In this document: positions 42,349 to 50,971 of the stretch, in pieces
Position numbering within the stretch: the stretch's first letter is position 1
How the letters are laid out: the number at the start of each line of letters is the position of its first letter
Source: an uncultured Pelagibacteraceae bacterium
GTDB lineage: Bacteria > Pseudomonadota > Alphaproteobacteria > Pelagibacterales > AG-422-B15
DNA length: 56,341 bases
NCBI GenBank assembly: GCA_902610585.1
Contig: CACLWE010000009.1
Span: 1-56,341 of the forward strand
Direction: 5' to 3'
The notes under the pieces: model-generated
Database searches by the model: none
What the model was told of the DNA's origin: nothing
What the model saw: the letters and a program-made list of their open reading frames with translations, nothing else
Translations under genes and position numbers: made by a program

Positions 42349-42864
42349 CTATAAGAATCTAGGTCGAACAAAATCTGTAACTTTAAATGAATTATATTTT
42401 AATTCACTCCAATCTTTTAAATCAGATTTGAGTATTGCAAGACTTCCTGTAGGAAATTTATTTTTAATATTTAAATATTTCTCATCTTGAGAGGGCGCAC
42501 TTAAATCAATTGTTAAATTTCGAATTGTTGGTTCATGATTAACAATTAAAAGATTTGAATAATTATTTTCAGTGTTTTTGATTAAGTCAAAAAGGTAGAT
42601 TTCGTCACATAAATATAATTTCTTGCTAAAAACAACCTTCGAGCTTGTCCTTAGTGTTTTTCCAAGAACTAAATTAAATGTGTCGACAGTTCTTCTTGCA
42701 GATGAAACATAGGAAATATCAGGTATTATTTTTTTTTGTGAAAGAAATGTTTCAATTTTATTACAATTGTTTTCTCCTCTTTTTGAAAGAGGTCTCTCAA
42801 AATCAGTTAAACTAGGATCATCCCAACTTGATTTAGCGTGTCTCAATAGATATAAATGCTTCAT
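42349..42864 (-). CDS. sixA: SixA-type phosphohistidine phosphatase
   Basis: 171 aa from ATG 42864. Histidine phosphatase superfamily: LYLLRHAKSSWDDPSLTDFERPLSKRGENN with the catalytic RH, SSARRTVDTFNLV, and LLIVNHEPTIRNLTIDL with the second His. SixA removes phosphate from histidine of phosphorelay proteins. It is divergent from ppk with only 10 bases between start codons, so the two promoters must lie in each other's gene. Confidence 0.85.
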   Translation of the reverse strand: MKHLYLLRHAKSSWDDPSLTDFERPLSKRGENNCNKIETFLSQKKIIPDISYVSSARRTVDTFNLVLGKTLRTSSKVVFSKKLYLCDEIYLFDLIKNTENNYSNLLIVNHEPTIRNLTIDLSAPSQDEKYLNIKNKFPTGSLAILKSDLKDWSELKYNSFKVTDFVRPRFL

Positions 42865-42874
42865 CACTTTAATA

Positions 42875-45004
42875 ATGATAAGAAAAAATACAAATTCAGA
42901 CAATAAGTTCTTAAACAGAGAATTATCATGGCTTCTTTTTAACCAAAGAGTTTTAGATGAGGCTAATGATGCTAAAGTGCCGTTAATCGAAAGAGTTAAT
43001 TTTCTCTCAATTTCTGCAAGTAATCTGGACGAATTTTATATGGTAAGAATACCAAGTCTTTTGGATGAAATAGAAAATAATCCAAACAAAATAAGCCATG
43101 ACGGCATGACTGGACATCAGCAATTAAAAGCAGCACAAAATGCATCTGCAAAAATATTTAAGAGTCAGGATGTTTCTTTTAAAAAGCTTGTTAGAGAATT
43201 AAATGCAGAAAAAATAATTCATATTACGCCTAATAAATTAAATATAAGATTGAGAAAAAATCTAAAGAAACTTTTTAATGAAGAAATACTGCCTATATTA
43301 ACGCCAATTTCAATTGACCCAGTGCATCCATTTCCATTTATTCCAAATGAAGGACTGTGTATTTCATTGAGTTTAGTGGCAGGAGGTTCAAATAAACCGT
43401 TTAATTCGGTAATCATTGTTCCGCGAGCATTAAACAGACTTGTGTTTATTCAAGAAGGTAAAAAAGAATACTATTTATTTGTTGAAGATATTATTAGATA
43501 TTTTTTTAAAGATCTATTCCCAAATTCTAAATTGTTGGATAGTGCAATATTCAGAGTTATAAGAGACAGTGATATCGATTACGAATATGAGGATGATGAA
43601 GATGTTATTAAATATTTTGAAAAAGCTTTAACAAAAAGAAAAAGAGGGGAAATAGTAAGGCTAGAAATTTTAAAAAACATATCATCTAAAAAGAAAAACT
43701 TTTTAAAAAAAAATTTGAATCTTAAAGATGCGCAAGTCATTGCTCTATCAAAGCATGTTGGTTTACAAGATTTATCACAGATTCATAATTTAAATAGACC
43801 AAAATTAAAATTTAAAAAATTCATATCAAGACCTGTTGAAAGGTTAAAGCAATTTGATAATAATTGTTTTGCTGCCATCAGATCAAAAGATTTTGTTGTC
43901 CATCATCCATATGAAACTTTTGATGTTGTAGTTGATTATTTAAATCAGGCTGCTATAGATCCAAAAGTAGTAGCTATAAAACAAACGATTTACAGAACCA
44001 CTGCTGATAGTCCTATTATAAAAGCCCTTACAAAAGCAGCAGATAACGGCAAGAGTGTTACAGCTGTTGTTGAAATCAAAGCAAGATTTGATGAGGAATC
44101 TAATTTAGCTCTTGCCAATCAAATGGAGAAATCAGGAGTTCAAATTGTATATGGTTTCGCTCAATTGAAGACGCATGCAAAGGCAAGTCTAATTATCAGA
44201 AGAGAAGCAGGCAAATTAAAAAGCTATGTACATGTAGGCACAGGAAACTATCATCCAAAAAATGCTAAAACTTATGAAGACCTGTCATTATTTACGGCAG
44301 ATGAAAAAATCTGCAAAGACATTGAGAGAATCTTTAATTACATGACTGGGTATGCTTCTCCAATGAAATTAAATGATATAGTGCTCTCTCCACCCGCAAT
44401 GCGAAATCAAATTAATGCAATGATTGATAATGAAATTAAAAATGCAAAGAAAAGTAAACCATCTGGTATCTGGCTTAAAATGAACTCTTTGGTTGACCCT
44501 CAAATGATCTCCAAGCTTTATGAGGCTTCTGCAGCGGGAGTAAAAATTGAATTATTCATTAGAGGAATTTGCTGCTTAAGACCAGGAGTTAAAAAACTTT
44601 CTGAAAATATTGTTGTTAAAAGTATCATTGGCCGGTATTTAGAGCATGCTAGAATCTTCTGTTTTGCAAACGAATCTAATATACCATCAAAAAATAACAC
44701 CGTTTTAATTGGATCAGCTGATCTTATGCCTAGAAATCTGGATAGAAGAGTTGAAATATTAACCCCCATAAAGAACTCCACTGTCCATGAACAAATACTG
44801 AATCAAATAATGGTTGCCAATTTTCTAGACAATGAGCAAACGTGGATGATGAACTATGATGGCACATACAAAAGAGTTAAACAAAAAGGTAAGACGTTTA
44901 ATGCACATAAATACTTCATGTCAAATCCAAGTTTATCAGGTAGAGGAAAATTAAAAGGAAATAGAAAGCCGAAGAAACTACTCTCTCTGATGCGTTATGA
45001 ATAA
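42875..45004 (+). CDS. ppk: Polyphosphate kinase 1
   Basis: 709 aa from ATG 42875 (MIRKNTNSDNKFLNRELSWLLFNQRVLDEA, the family start). An upstream in-frame ATG would overlap sixA and is rejected. Makes polyphosphate from ATP. Segments: SASNLDEFYMVRIPSL, HHPYETFDVVVDYLNQAAIDPKVVAIKQTIYRT, KTHAKASLIIRR (the phosphorylated His) and HVGTGNYHPKNAKTYEDLSLFT. The stop overlaps the ATG that begins the ppx frame. Confidence 0.95.
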   Translation: MIRKNTNSDNKFLNRELSWLLFNQRVLDEANDAKVPLIERVNFLSISASNLDEFYMVRIPSLLDEIENNPNKISHDGMTGHQQLKAAQNASAKIFKSQDVSFKKLVRELNAEKIIHITPNKLNIRLRKNLKKLFNEEILPILTPISIDPVHPFPFIPNEGLCISLSLVAGGSNKPFNSVIIVPRALNRLVFIQEGKKEYYLFVEDIIRYFFKDLFPNSKLLDSAIFRVIRDSDIDYEYEDDEDVIKYFEKALTKRKRGEIVRLEILKNISSKKKNFLKKNLNLKDAQVIALSKHVGLQDLSQIHNLNRPKLKFKKFISRPVERLKQFDNNCFAAIRSKDFVVHHPYETFDVVVDYLNQAAIDPKVVAIKQTIYRTTADSPIIKALTKAADNGKSVTAVVEIKARFDEESNLALANQMEKSGVQIVYGFAQLKTHAKASLIIRREAGKLKSYVHVGTGNYHPKNAKTYEDLSLFTADEKICKDIERIFNYMTGYASPMKLNDIVLSPPAMRNQINAMIDNEIKNAKKSKPSGIWLKMNSLVDPQMISKLYEASAAGVKIELFIRGICCLRPGVKKLSENIVVKSIIGRYLEHARIFCFANESNIPSKNNTVLIGSADLMPRNLDRRVEILTPIKNSTVHEQILNQIMVANFLDNEQTWMMNYDGTYKRVKQKGKTFNAHKYFMSNPSLSGRGKLKGNRKPKKLLSLMRYE

Positions 45005-46489
45005 TTTAATTCCCAAAAAAAATTATTTTTTAAAGACGAACGTATTGCAATAATCGATATTGGCTCTGATACAGTTCGTTTTCAAATTTTTGAAAACTTT
45101 AAGTATAATCAGATAGCTATTTTTAATAAAAAAATTTCATGTGGGTTAGGTAAAGATCTAATTAAAAACAATAAGCTTAATAAAGACTCTATAAAAAGAG
45201 CAATGAATGCGTTCTATTATATAAAGGAATTGATAGACTCATCAAATATTAAAAATTTTGAAATTTTTGCAACAGAAGCTGTCCGTGTTGCTAAAAATAG
45301 AGAATCATTTGTTGCTGATGTAGAAAATATTTTTAAAAAGAAAATACATGTATTAACTGGCGATGAAGAAGCAAAATTTTCTGCCATGGGGTGTATTGTT
45401 GGCCTAAAAAAATCAAGTGGTCTCGTTGCCGATCTCGGCGGTGGCAGCTTAGAACTCGCAGAAGTTAAAAAGAAAGAAATAATGAATACATTGTCTTTGC
45501 CTCTAGGTGTTCACAGAGCAAAAACTAAAAATAAAAAAATAATAGAAAAATTCAAAAACTCTCTACGGCATACTGAATGGCTTAATGAAAATAAGTTTAA
45601 AAGGGTAATCCTTACAGGCGGCACGTGGAGAGCTTTAGTTAAATTATATTTTGATAAGTACAGCTATCCTCTCAAAGTCATTCATCATTTCAAACCTGAT
45701 TTTGACAACTTTGTATCAATGCTTGAAGAAGTTTCAAATTTTAAAAAAAAGGATTTGCAACAATATTCATTAATTACAAAAGATAAAACACCATTTATAC
45801 GATACGCAGCCAAGGTCGCGATGGAAATAATAAATAAGGCCTCTGCTAAGCAAGTAGTTATTTCATACACAGCTATCAGAGAAGGTTATATTTCTAATAA
45901 ATTAAGCTTAAGCTCAAATAGCGATCCGCTTGAATATCAATCATTAAAAGTTGCTGCAATTTCTAACGAATTAAATCCTAGTGCCGTAAATTATGAGAAT
46001 ATAAAATTATTCACTAATAATTTTTTTAAAAGAAAATCCTATTTAAATAAAAGAATAAGAGTGTCCTCTATAAGCTATTTGTCAACGGGAGACAGTATAG
46101 CTCGTGACGAGAGGGGATTGTTTGTATTTCAACAAATATTAAAATCTGAAATATTAAAGTTTAGTCACTCTGACAGAGTTACACTCGCTACTGTTATTTA
46201 TGTTTTTCACAATGGAATAAATCTAAATGAGATAAAAGATTATAGAAAAGTTATAAATAAAAATAAATTATTAAGCAGTATTGAGCTTGGATTATTCTTA
46301 AGAATTGTATATGAGATCGGAAAATTATCTAATTTTAATTACAGTAATATCAGTATTTATGTAAAAGATTCAAATTTGATATTCTCTATCCCAAAAAACT
46401 ACTCAGAACTTTTAAACAGTAGATTTAATAAATTTATTTTAATGCTTTCAAAGCACAAAAAATTATCACAAAAGATTATATTTGTTTAA
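44997..46489 (+). CDS. ppx: Ppx/GppA exopolyphosphatase, split by a frameshift
   Basis: Breaks down polyphosphate or pppGpp. ATG 44997 opens a frame of 18 codons (MNNLIPKKNYFLKTNVLQ, stop 45051). The family N-terminus, ERIAIIDIGSDTVRFQIFE, is in the -1 frame and has no start codon of its own (it follows a stop at 45002-45004; the first ATG is at 45203, which would lose the phosphate-binding DIGS). A run of 8 A (45015-45022) and T-TTT-TTA (45026-45032) lies at the joint. One added A or a -1 slip gives about 497 aa. Later motifs: FATEAVRVAKN, TGDEEAKF, DLGGGSLELAEV. Confidence 0.75.
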
Positions 46490-46492
46490 TCA

Positions 46493-47590
46493 ATGGAAAA
46501 TATCAGTTTTATTCTTAACAAGCTAGAAGATGCAATAATCGTTCTTGATTCCGATCAAAAAATTGTTTTTCAAAATTCCCATTCAATTGATTTATTTGAA
46601 AATAATTATACTGGTCAAAATATAACAAACTTAATTAGAAGCCCAATAGTCTTAGAGGCATTAGAAAATGTATATAAAAATAAAAAAACAGCAATAATTG
46701 AATATAATAGTGAGTACGGACAAAATTTATCACCTAGATCAACAAATTTTTACAATGTGGAGATTAGTTATGAGAAAAATTATCTCCAATTAACTAACAC
46801 AAGAGACAATTACGTTATTCTCATGAAAAATATAACTCCTTTAAAAAATATTGAAAGAGTACGCTCTTCTTTCATTGCAAACGTAAGCCATGAGTTGAAA
46901 ACACCACTTGCTACAATCATGGGTTTTTTGGAGACTATAAGAGGTCCAGCAAAAGATGATCAAAAATCTATGTCTAAGTTTCTTGGTATTATGGATAAAG
47001 AAACAATTCGCATGAAAAGACTGATAGATGATTTAATTGTCGTATCTAAAATAGAATCAGATGAGCATATTCATCCAACTAAAAAAGTTAATTTATTGAA
47101 AATAATAGATAATGTGGCGGATAGTCTAAAAGAATACGCATTGAAAAAGAATATTAAAATAAGAGTCAATCATCAGCTTAGTGAGGGTTTATTTGTATTG
47201 GGCAATGAAGATGAGTTGGTACAGGTCTTTACAAATATTATAGATAATTCGATTAAATATGGAAAACTAAACAGCTCAATAGACATATTGGCAGAAAAAA
47301 TCAAAAAGCAAACTGATCATATTGATAATAATAAACTGTTTCCACAACTTGTATCAAAAATCAGCGTTAAAGATGAAAGCGAAGGCATTCACCCAAAACA
47401 TCTAACAAGATTAACTGAACGTTTTTACCGTGTAGATGCAGCAAGATCAAAAGAAATCGGTGGAACGGGTTTAGGGTTAACCATAGTTAAACATATTTTA
47501 AATAAGCACAGAGGTCATTTAGATATAAAAAGTGAAATAAATCAAGGCAGTACATTTTCAGTAGAATTGCCTATTGCACCCATTTCATAA
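46493..47590 (+). CDS. phoR: PhoR-like sensor histidine kinase without membrane anchor
   Basis: 365 aa. Residues 1-115 form a PAS domain (LEDAIIVLDSDQKIVFQNSHSI). H-box SHELKTPL with H133, then N box NIIDNSIKYG and G boxes GIHPKHLTRLTERFYRVDAAR...GGTGLGLTIVKHI. It phosphorylates PhoB, encoded 6 kb downstream. No transmembrane helix is visible at the N-terminus, unlike classical PhoR, so it is expected to be cytosolic and to sense phosphate state via other Pst/PhoU parts. It starts 3 bp after ppx. Confidence 0.88.
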   Translation: MENISFILNKLEDAIIVLDSDQKIVFQNSHSIDLFENNYTGQNITNLIRSPIVLEALENVYKNKKTAIIEYNSEYGQNLSPRSTNFYNVEISYEKNYLQLTNTRDNYVILMKNITPLKNIERVRSSFIANVSHELKTPLATIMGFLETIRGPAKDDQKSMSKFLGIMDKETIRMKRLIDDLIVVSKIESDEHIHPTKKVNLLKIIDNVADSLKEYALKKNIKIRVNHQLSEGLFVLGNEDELVQVFTNIIDNSIKYGKLNSSIDILAEKIKKQTDHIDNNKLFPQLVSKISVKDESEGIHPKHLTRLTERFYRVDAARSKEIGGTGLGLTIVKHILNKHRGHLDIKSEINQGSTFSVELPIAPIS

Positions 47591-47630
47591 GGTGCAATAA
47601 TAGTTTAACAAATCTTGGTTAAAATAAGAT

Positions 47631-48353
47631 ATGGCGACTCAATTTGTTTTGTTTGGTTATCATCATTTGGCAACAATTTTCACAATTGTGACTATATCAA
47701 TTTTATTTCCTTTTTTTGTTCGATTTATAAATAATAAAAATGTAACCAGATCAATTTTTTTGTTAATTGGTTTTCTATTAATTTCTCATGAGATGATAAA
47801 GCCATTTTATCGAGTGATATTTTATGATCATTCTATTTACGACGTATTGCCATTGCACATTTGCCATATAGCTGCAATATCAATGGGATTATATGTGTAT
47901 ACAAAAATTAAATTCTTTTTCGAAGTAGGTTATTTTTTTGGATTAAGTGGAAATTTCCTTGCAATCATTACACCAGATTTGGATTTCTCATTTCCTGATG
48001 CAGAGTATATTACTTATTATTTCGGTCATGGTTTATTACTGCTTTGTGTAATATATGCCTGTGTATGTACGAAGGTTCAATTAACCTGGTGGTCAGTTTT
48101 ACGAGTTCTTTTGTTTGCCATTTGCTTATTACCTATAATTTATGGATTAAATATTTATATTTCTCAATTCTTTAAAGATGTAAATTATTGGTATTTAATG
48201 ATTACGCCTGCCGCGAACACACTTTTGGATATATTTCCATCTCCTCCAATGCATATTCCTTATTTGGCTGTGTTAACAGTTATTATATTCTCACTAATTT
48301 ACCTTCCCTTTAAATATTTTAATAAAATCAGTTATTTAAACTATCAACAATAA
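47631..48353 (+). CDS. YwaF/TIGR02206-family membrane protein
   Basis: 240 aa with six to seven helices. YGHH-like start (FGYHHLATIFTIV), LPLHICHIAAISMGLYV with two His, YYFGHGLLLL, and closing NYWYLMITPAANTLLDIFPSPP are the TIGR02206 pattern. Function unknown. It lies between phoR and pstS, starts 41 bp after phoR and is followed directly by the pstS Pho box. Confidence 0.83.
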   Translation: MATQFVLFGYHHLATIFTIVTISILFPFFVRFINNKNVTRSIFLLIGFLLISHEMIKPFYRVIFYDHSIYDVLPLHICHIAAISMGLYVYTKIKFFFEVGYFFGLSGNFLAIITPDLDFSFPDAEYITYYFGHGLLLLCVIYACVCTKVQLTWWSVLRVLLFAICLLPIIYGLNIYISQFFKDVNYWYLMITPAANTLLDIFPSPPMHIPYLAVLTVIIFSLIYLPFKYFNKISYLNYQQ

Positions 48354-48358
48354 AGTGA

Positions 48359-48414
48359 CATTCATAAAACTGTAATAAAAATGTTATAAATGTGTAACCA
48401 AGTCAAAATATTTT
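48359..48414 (+). promoter_or_regulatory. Four-site Pho box and -10 of pstS
   Basis: Half-sites CATTCAT (48359), CTGTAAT (48370), ATGTTAT (48381) and GTGTAAC (48392), each 7 bases with 4-base spacers AAAA, AAAA and AAAT. Then exactly 10 bases and TATTTT (48409-48414). The 11-base period is that of PhoB dimers bound in tandem. The pstS start at 48447 follows with an mRNA leader of about 25 bases. Confidence 0.75.
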
Positions 48415-48446
48415 ATTTATGATTCTAAACCTTAATGGAGAAAATA

Positions 48447-49508
48447 ATGAGATTAATCAAAATAATGATTATTGCAGTTTTCGCTTCATCAATTTTTACA
48501 TTCAGTTCTCAAGCTAGAGATACTATAAAAATCGTTGGTTCGTCGACTGTATACCCTTATGCAACCGTAGTTGCTGAGAGATTTGGTAAGACTGGATTTA
48601 ATACACCAGTGATTGAGAGTACTGGTACGGGCGGTGGAATGAAATTATTCTGTGCTGGAGTTGGTACCGATCACCCCGATATTACCAATGCGTCTCGTAA
48701 AATTAAAAGTAAAGAAAAGGCATTATGCGCTAAAAATGGCGTTACTGATATAATTGAAATTACAATTGGTAATGACGGCTTGACGCTTGCTCATAGCTTA
48801 GATGCTGCCGATGCAGACTTTACGCAAGAGCATTTATTTTTAGCAATTGCAGAAAAAGTACCCGCTAATGTTGCAAAAGATGGCGAGGGTAATGTCATTG
48901 CTGGAAATTTAATTGATAACCCATATGAAAAATGGTCTGACATTGATGCTTCATTACCTGATCATAAAATTGAAATCCTAGTTGCACCGCCGACATCTGG
49001 TACAAGAGATGCTTGGAATTCACTTATTATGAAAAAAGGTTGCAAAGCAGCAGGCGCATACACACTTTGGGAAAATGCCGGTGAAAAGGCAAAGAAAAAA
49101 TGTGCAGTAGTGCGAGAAGATGGAAGAGTTATTGAAGCTGGTGAAAACGACACTTTAATAGTTCAAAAATTATCAGAGGATCCAGAAAGATTTGGTTACT
49201 TTGGTTACAGCTACCTTCTAGCTAACGAAGATAAAATTAAATCTGCTTCGATCACTGGAATTCAGCCAACGCTTGCTGGTATCCAGGATTATTCTTACCC
49301 AATTGCACGACCATTACAGTTCTATGTGAAAAAAGCTCACGTAGGTGTTGTGCCAGGAATTGAAGAGTTTCTTGAAGCTTTCACAAGTCCTGATGCAATG
49401 GGTGAAGATGGATATCTAACTGATATCGGTTTAGTTGCATTATCTGATGGTGATGCATCTGATATAAGATCAAGAGTTGCTAACTTAGAAACACTCGATC
49501 TGGACTAA
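48447..49508 (+). CDS. pstS: PstS phosphate-binding protein
   Basis: 353-aa periplasmic binding protein for phosphate. Start is ATG 48447 with GGAG 7 bases upstream; an ATG 12 bases earlier is rejected. Signal peptide to SSQA. Phosphate-binding segments: VGSSTVYPYATVVAERFG, STGTGGGMKLFCAG, ASRKIKSKEK and APPTSGTRDAWN. It is a class of PstS common in marine Alphaproteobacteria with a long C-terminal half. A hairpin separates it from pstC. Confidence 0.94.
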   Translation: MRLIKIMIIAVFASSIFTFSSQARDTIKIVGSSTVYPYATVVAERFGKTGFNTPVIESTGTGGGMKLFCAGVGTDHPDITNASRKIKSKEKALCAKNGVTDIIEITIGNDGLTLAHSLDAADADFTQEHLFLAIAEKVPANVAKDGEGNVIAGNLIDNPYEKWSDIDASLPDHKIEILVAPPTSGTRDAWNSLIMKKGCKAAGAYTLWENAGEKAKKKCAVVREDGRVIEAGENDTLIVQKLSEDPERFGYFGYSYLLANEDKIKSASITGIQPTLAGIQDYSYPIARPLQFYVKKAHVGVVPGIEEFLEAFTSPDAMGEDGYLTDIGLVALSDGDASDIRSRVANLETLDLD

Positions 49509-49524
49509 AAGACTTGATTAATCC

Positions 49525-49557
49525 ACAACTGAGGCAAGTTATGCTTGTCTCAGTTGT
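49525..49557 (+). other. Intra-operon hairpin between pstS and pstC
   Basis: ACAACTGAGGCAAG (49525-49538) pairs with CTTGTCTCAGTTGT (49544-49557), one G-T wobble, 5-base loop. It lacks a T run, so it is probably an RNA-stabilising or partial attenuator element that raises pstS mRNA relative to pstC, as is usual for binding-protein genes. Confidence 0.75.
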
Positions 49558-49579
49558 TGAATAAGCATTATGGTGAAGC

Positions 49580-50971
49580 ATGGGATTTATATTAATTTCT
49601 TTAATTATTCTAATTGGTATCGCCAGCTATTTTCTAGGAAATTTAAGAGCAAAAAATCTTAGGACTTCAAATCAAAAAAATCTTAAATCACTTAGTCATT
49701 ATTATGGGTACTACGTAGCTCTATGGGCTGTTGTGCCAGCGTTATTGATACTGTTGATGATTACTTCGTTTAAATCATTATTTATTGAGCAATATGTATT
49801 AAGTGATTTCATAGCACTTGGCAGTTATACAGAAACAGAACTAAGTTTATTATTTACCCAAATCGAAAACACTGCATTGGGCATAAAACTTTTTGATGAA
49901 AATACTATTCTTATAAATGGTGCCGTAAATAAATTAAATTATATTAATAAGACGAGTGAAAACTTAACTTATGTTACAGTTCTTGGGTTGTCAGGTTTAC
50001 TTGTACTTTACTCATTATTCAATATTAATAACAAACTTAATTCTAGAAAGATTGTCGAGAAATTTTTACTAGTCTTGTATTTTACATGCTCACTTGTCGC
50101 TATAATGACCACTGTTGGAATAATTTTTTCTTTATTATATGAAACGTTGCGTTTTTTTTCTCAAGTTCCAATAACCGATTTTTTATTTGGATTAAATTGG
50201 AGTCCTCAAAGAGTTTTTGTAAGAGAAGCTGGAGATCTTGATACAAGAGACTTGGCAAATGCATTTGGCGCTGTTCCATTATTTGCTGGAACATTTCTTA
50301 TTGCATTAATTGCAATGTGTGTCTCAGTCCCAGTTGGTTTACTCACAGCCATTTATATGTCTGAATACGCTTCTCCAAAAGTCAGAGATTGGGCTAAGCC
50401 AATTATTGAAATTCTTGCTGGTATCCCAACGGTTGTATACGGATTTTTTGCAGCGTTAACTGTTGCTCCTTTAGTGAGAGATATCGGTCAGGGTGCTGGA
50501 CTAACTGTCTCTTCTGAAAGCGCTCTAGCTGCGGGATTTGTTATGGGAATAATGATAATACCATTTATTTCATCACTTTCTGATGATGTAATAAAATCTG
50601 TACCTCAGAGTTTAAGGGAAGGCTCTTATGCCATGGGAGCAACCAAAAGGGAAACAATTGTAAAAGTATTATTGCCAGCTGCTTTGCCGGGTATTGTCGG
50701 TTCATTTCTATTAGCTGTCTCAAGAGCAATTGGGGAGACAATGATTGTTGTTATGGCTGCAGGATTAAATGCAAAATTAACAGCTAATCCACTTGATGCG
50801 GCAACTACAATTACTACTCAGATTGTTGTTATTTTAATCGGTGATCAAGAATTTGATAGCCCAAAAACACAGTCAGCTTTTGCTCTGGGTTTAACTTTGT
50901 TCGTTGTTACTTTGGCTCTAAATTTTATAGCTTTACAGGTCGTAAAAAAATATACGGAGAGATATGACTGA
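49580..50971 (+). CDS. pstC: PstC phosphate permease
   Basis: 463 aa, longer than E. coli PstC (about 320) because of an N-terminal extension with two extra helices and a periplasmic stretch. The permease core is clear: PLFAGTFLIALIAMCVSVPVGLLTAIYMSEYAS, ILAGIPTVVYGFFAALTVAP, and the coupling loop REGSYAMGATKRETIVKVLLPAALPGIVGSFLLAVSRAIGETM. Long PstC forms are common in this class. Overlaps pstA by 8 bp. Confidence 0.94.
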   Translation: MGFILISLIILIGIASYFLGNLRAKNLRTSNQKNLKSLSHYYGYYVALWAVVPALLILLMITSFKSLFIEQYVLSDFIALGSYTETELSLLFTQIENTALGIKLFDENTILINGAVNKLNYINKTSENLTYVTVLGLSGLLVLYSLFNINNKLNSRKIVEKFLLVLYFTCSLVAIMTTVGIIFSLLYETLRFFSQVPITDFLFGLNWSPQRVFVREAGDLDTRDLANAFGAVPLFAGTFLIALIAMCVSVPVGLLTAIYMSEYASPKVRDWAKPIIEILAGIPTVVYGFFAALTVAPLVRDIGQGAGLTVSSESALAAGFVMGIMIIPFISSLSDDVIKSVPQSLREGSYAMGATKRETIVKVLLPAALPGIVGSFLLAVSRAIGETMIVVMAAGLNAKLTANPLDAATTITTQIVVILIGDQEFDSPKTQSAFALGLTLFVVTLALNFIALQVVKKYTERYD

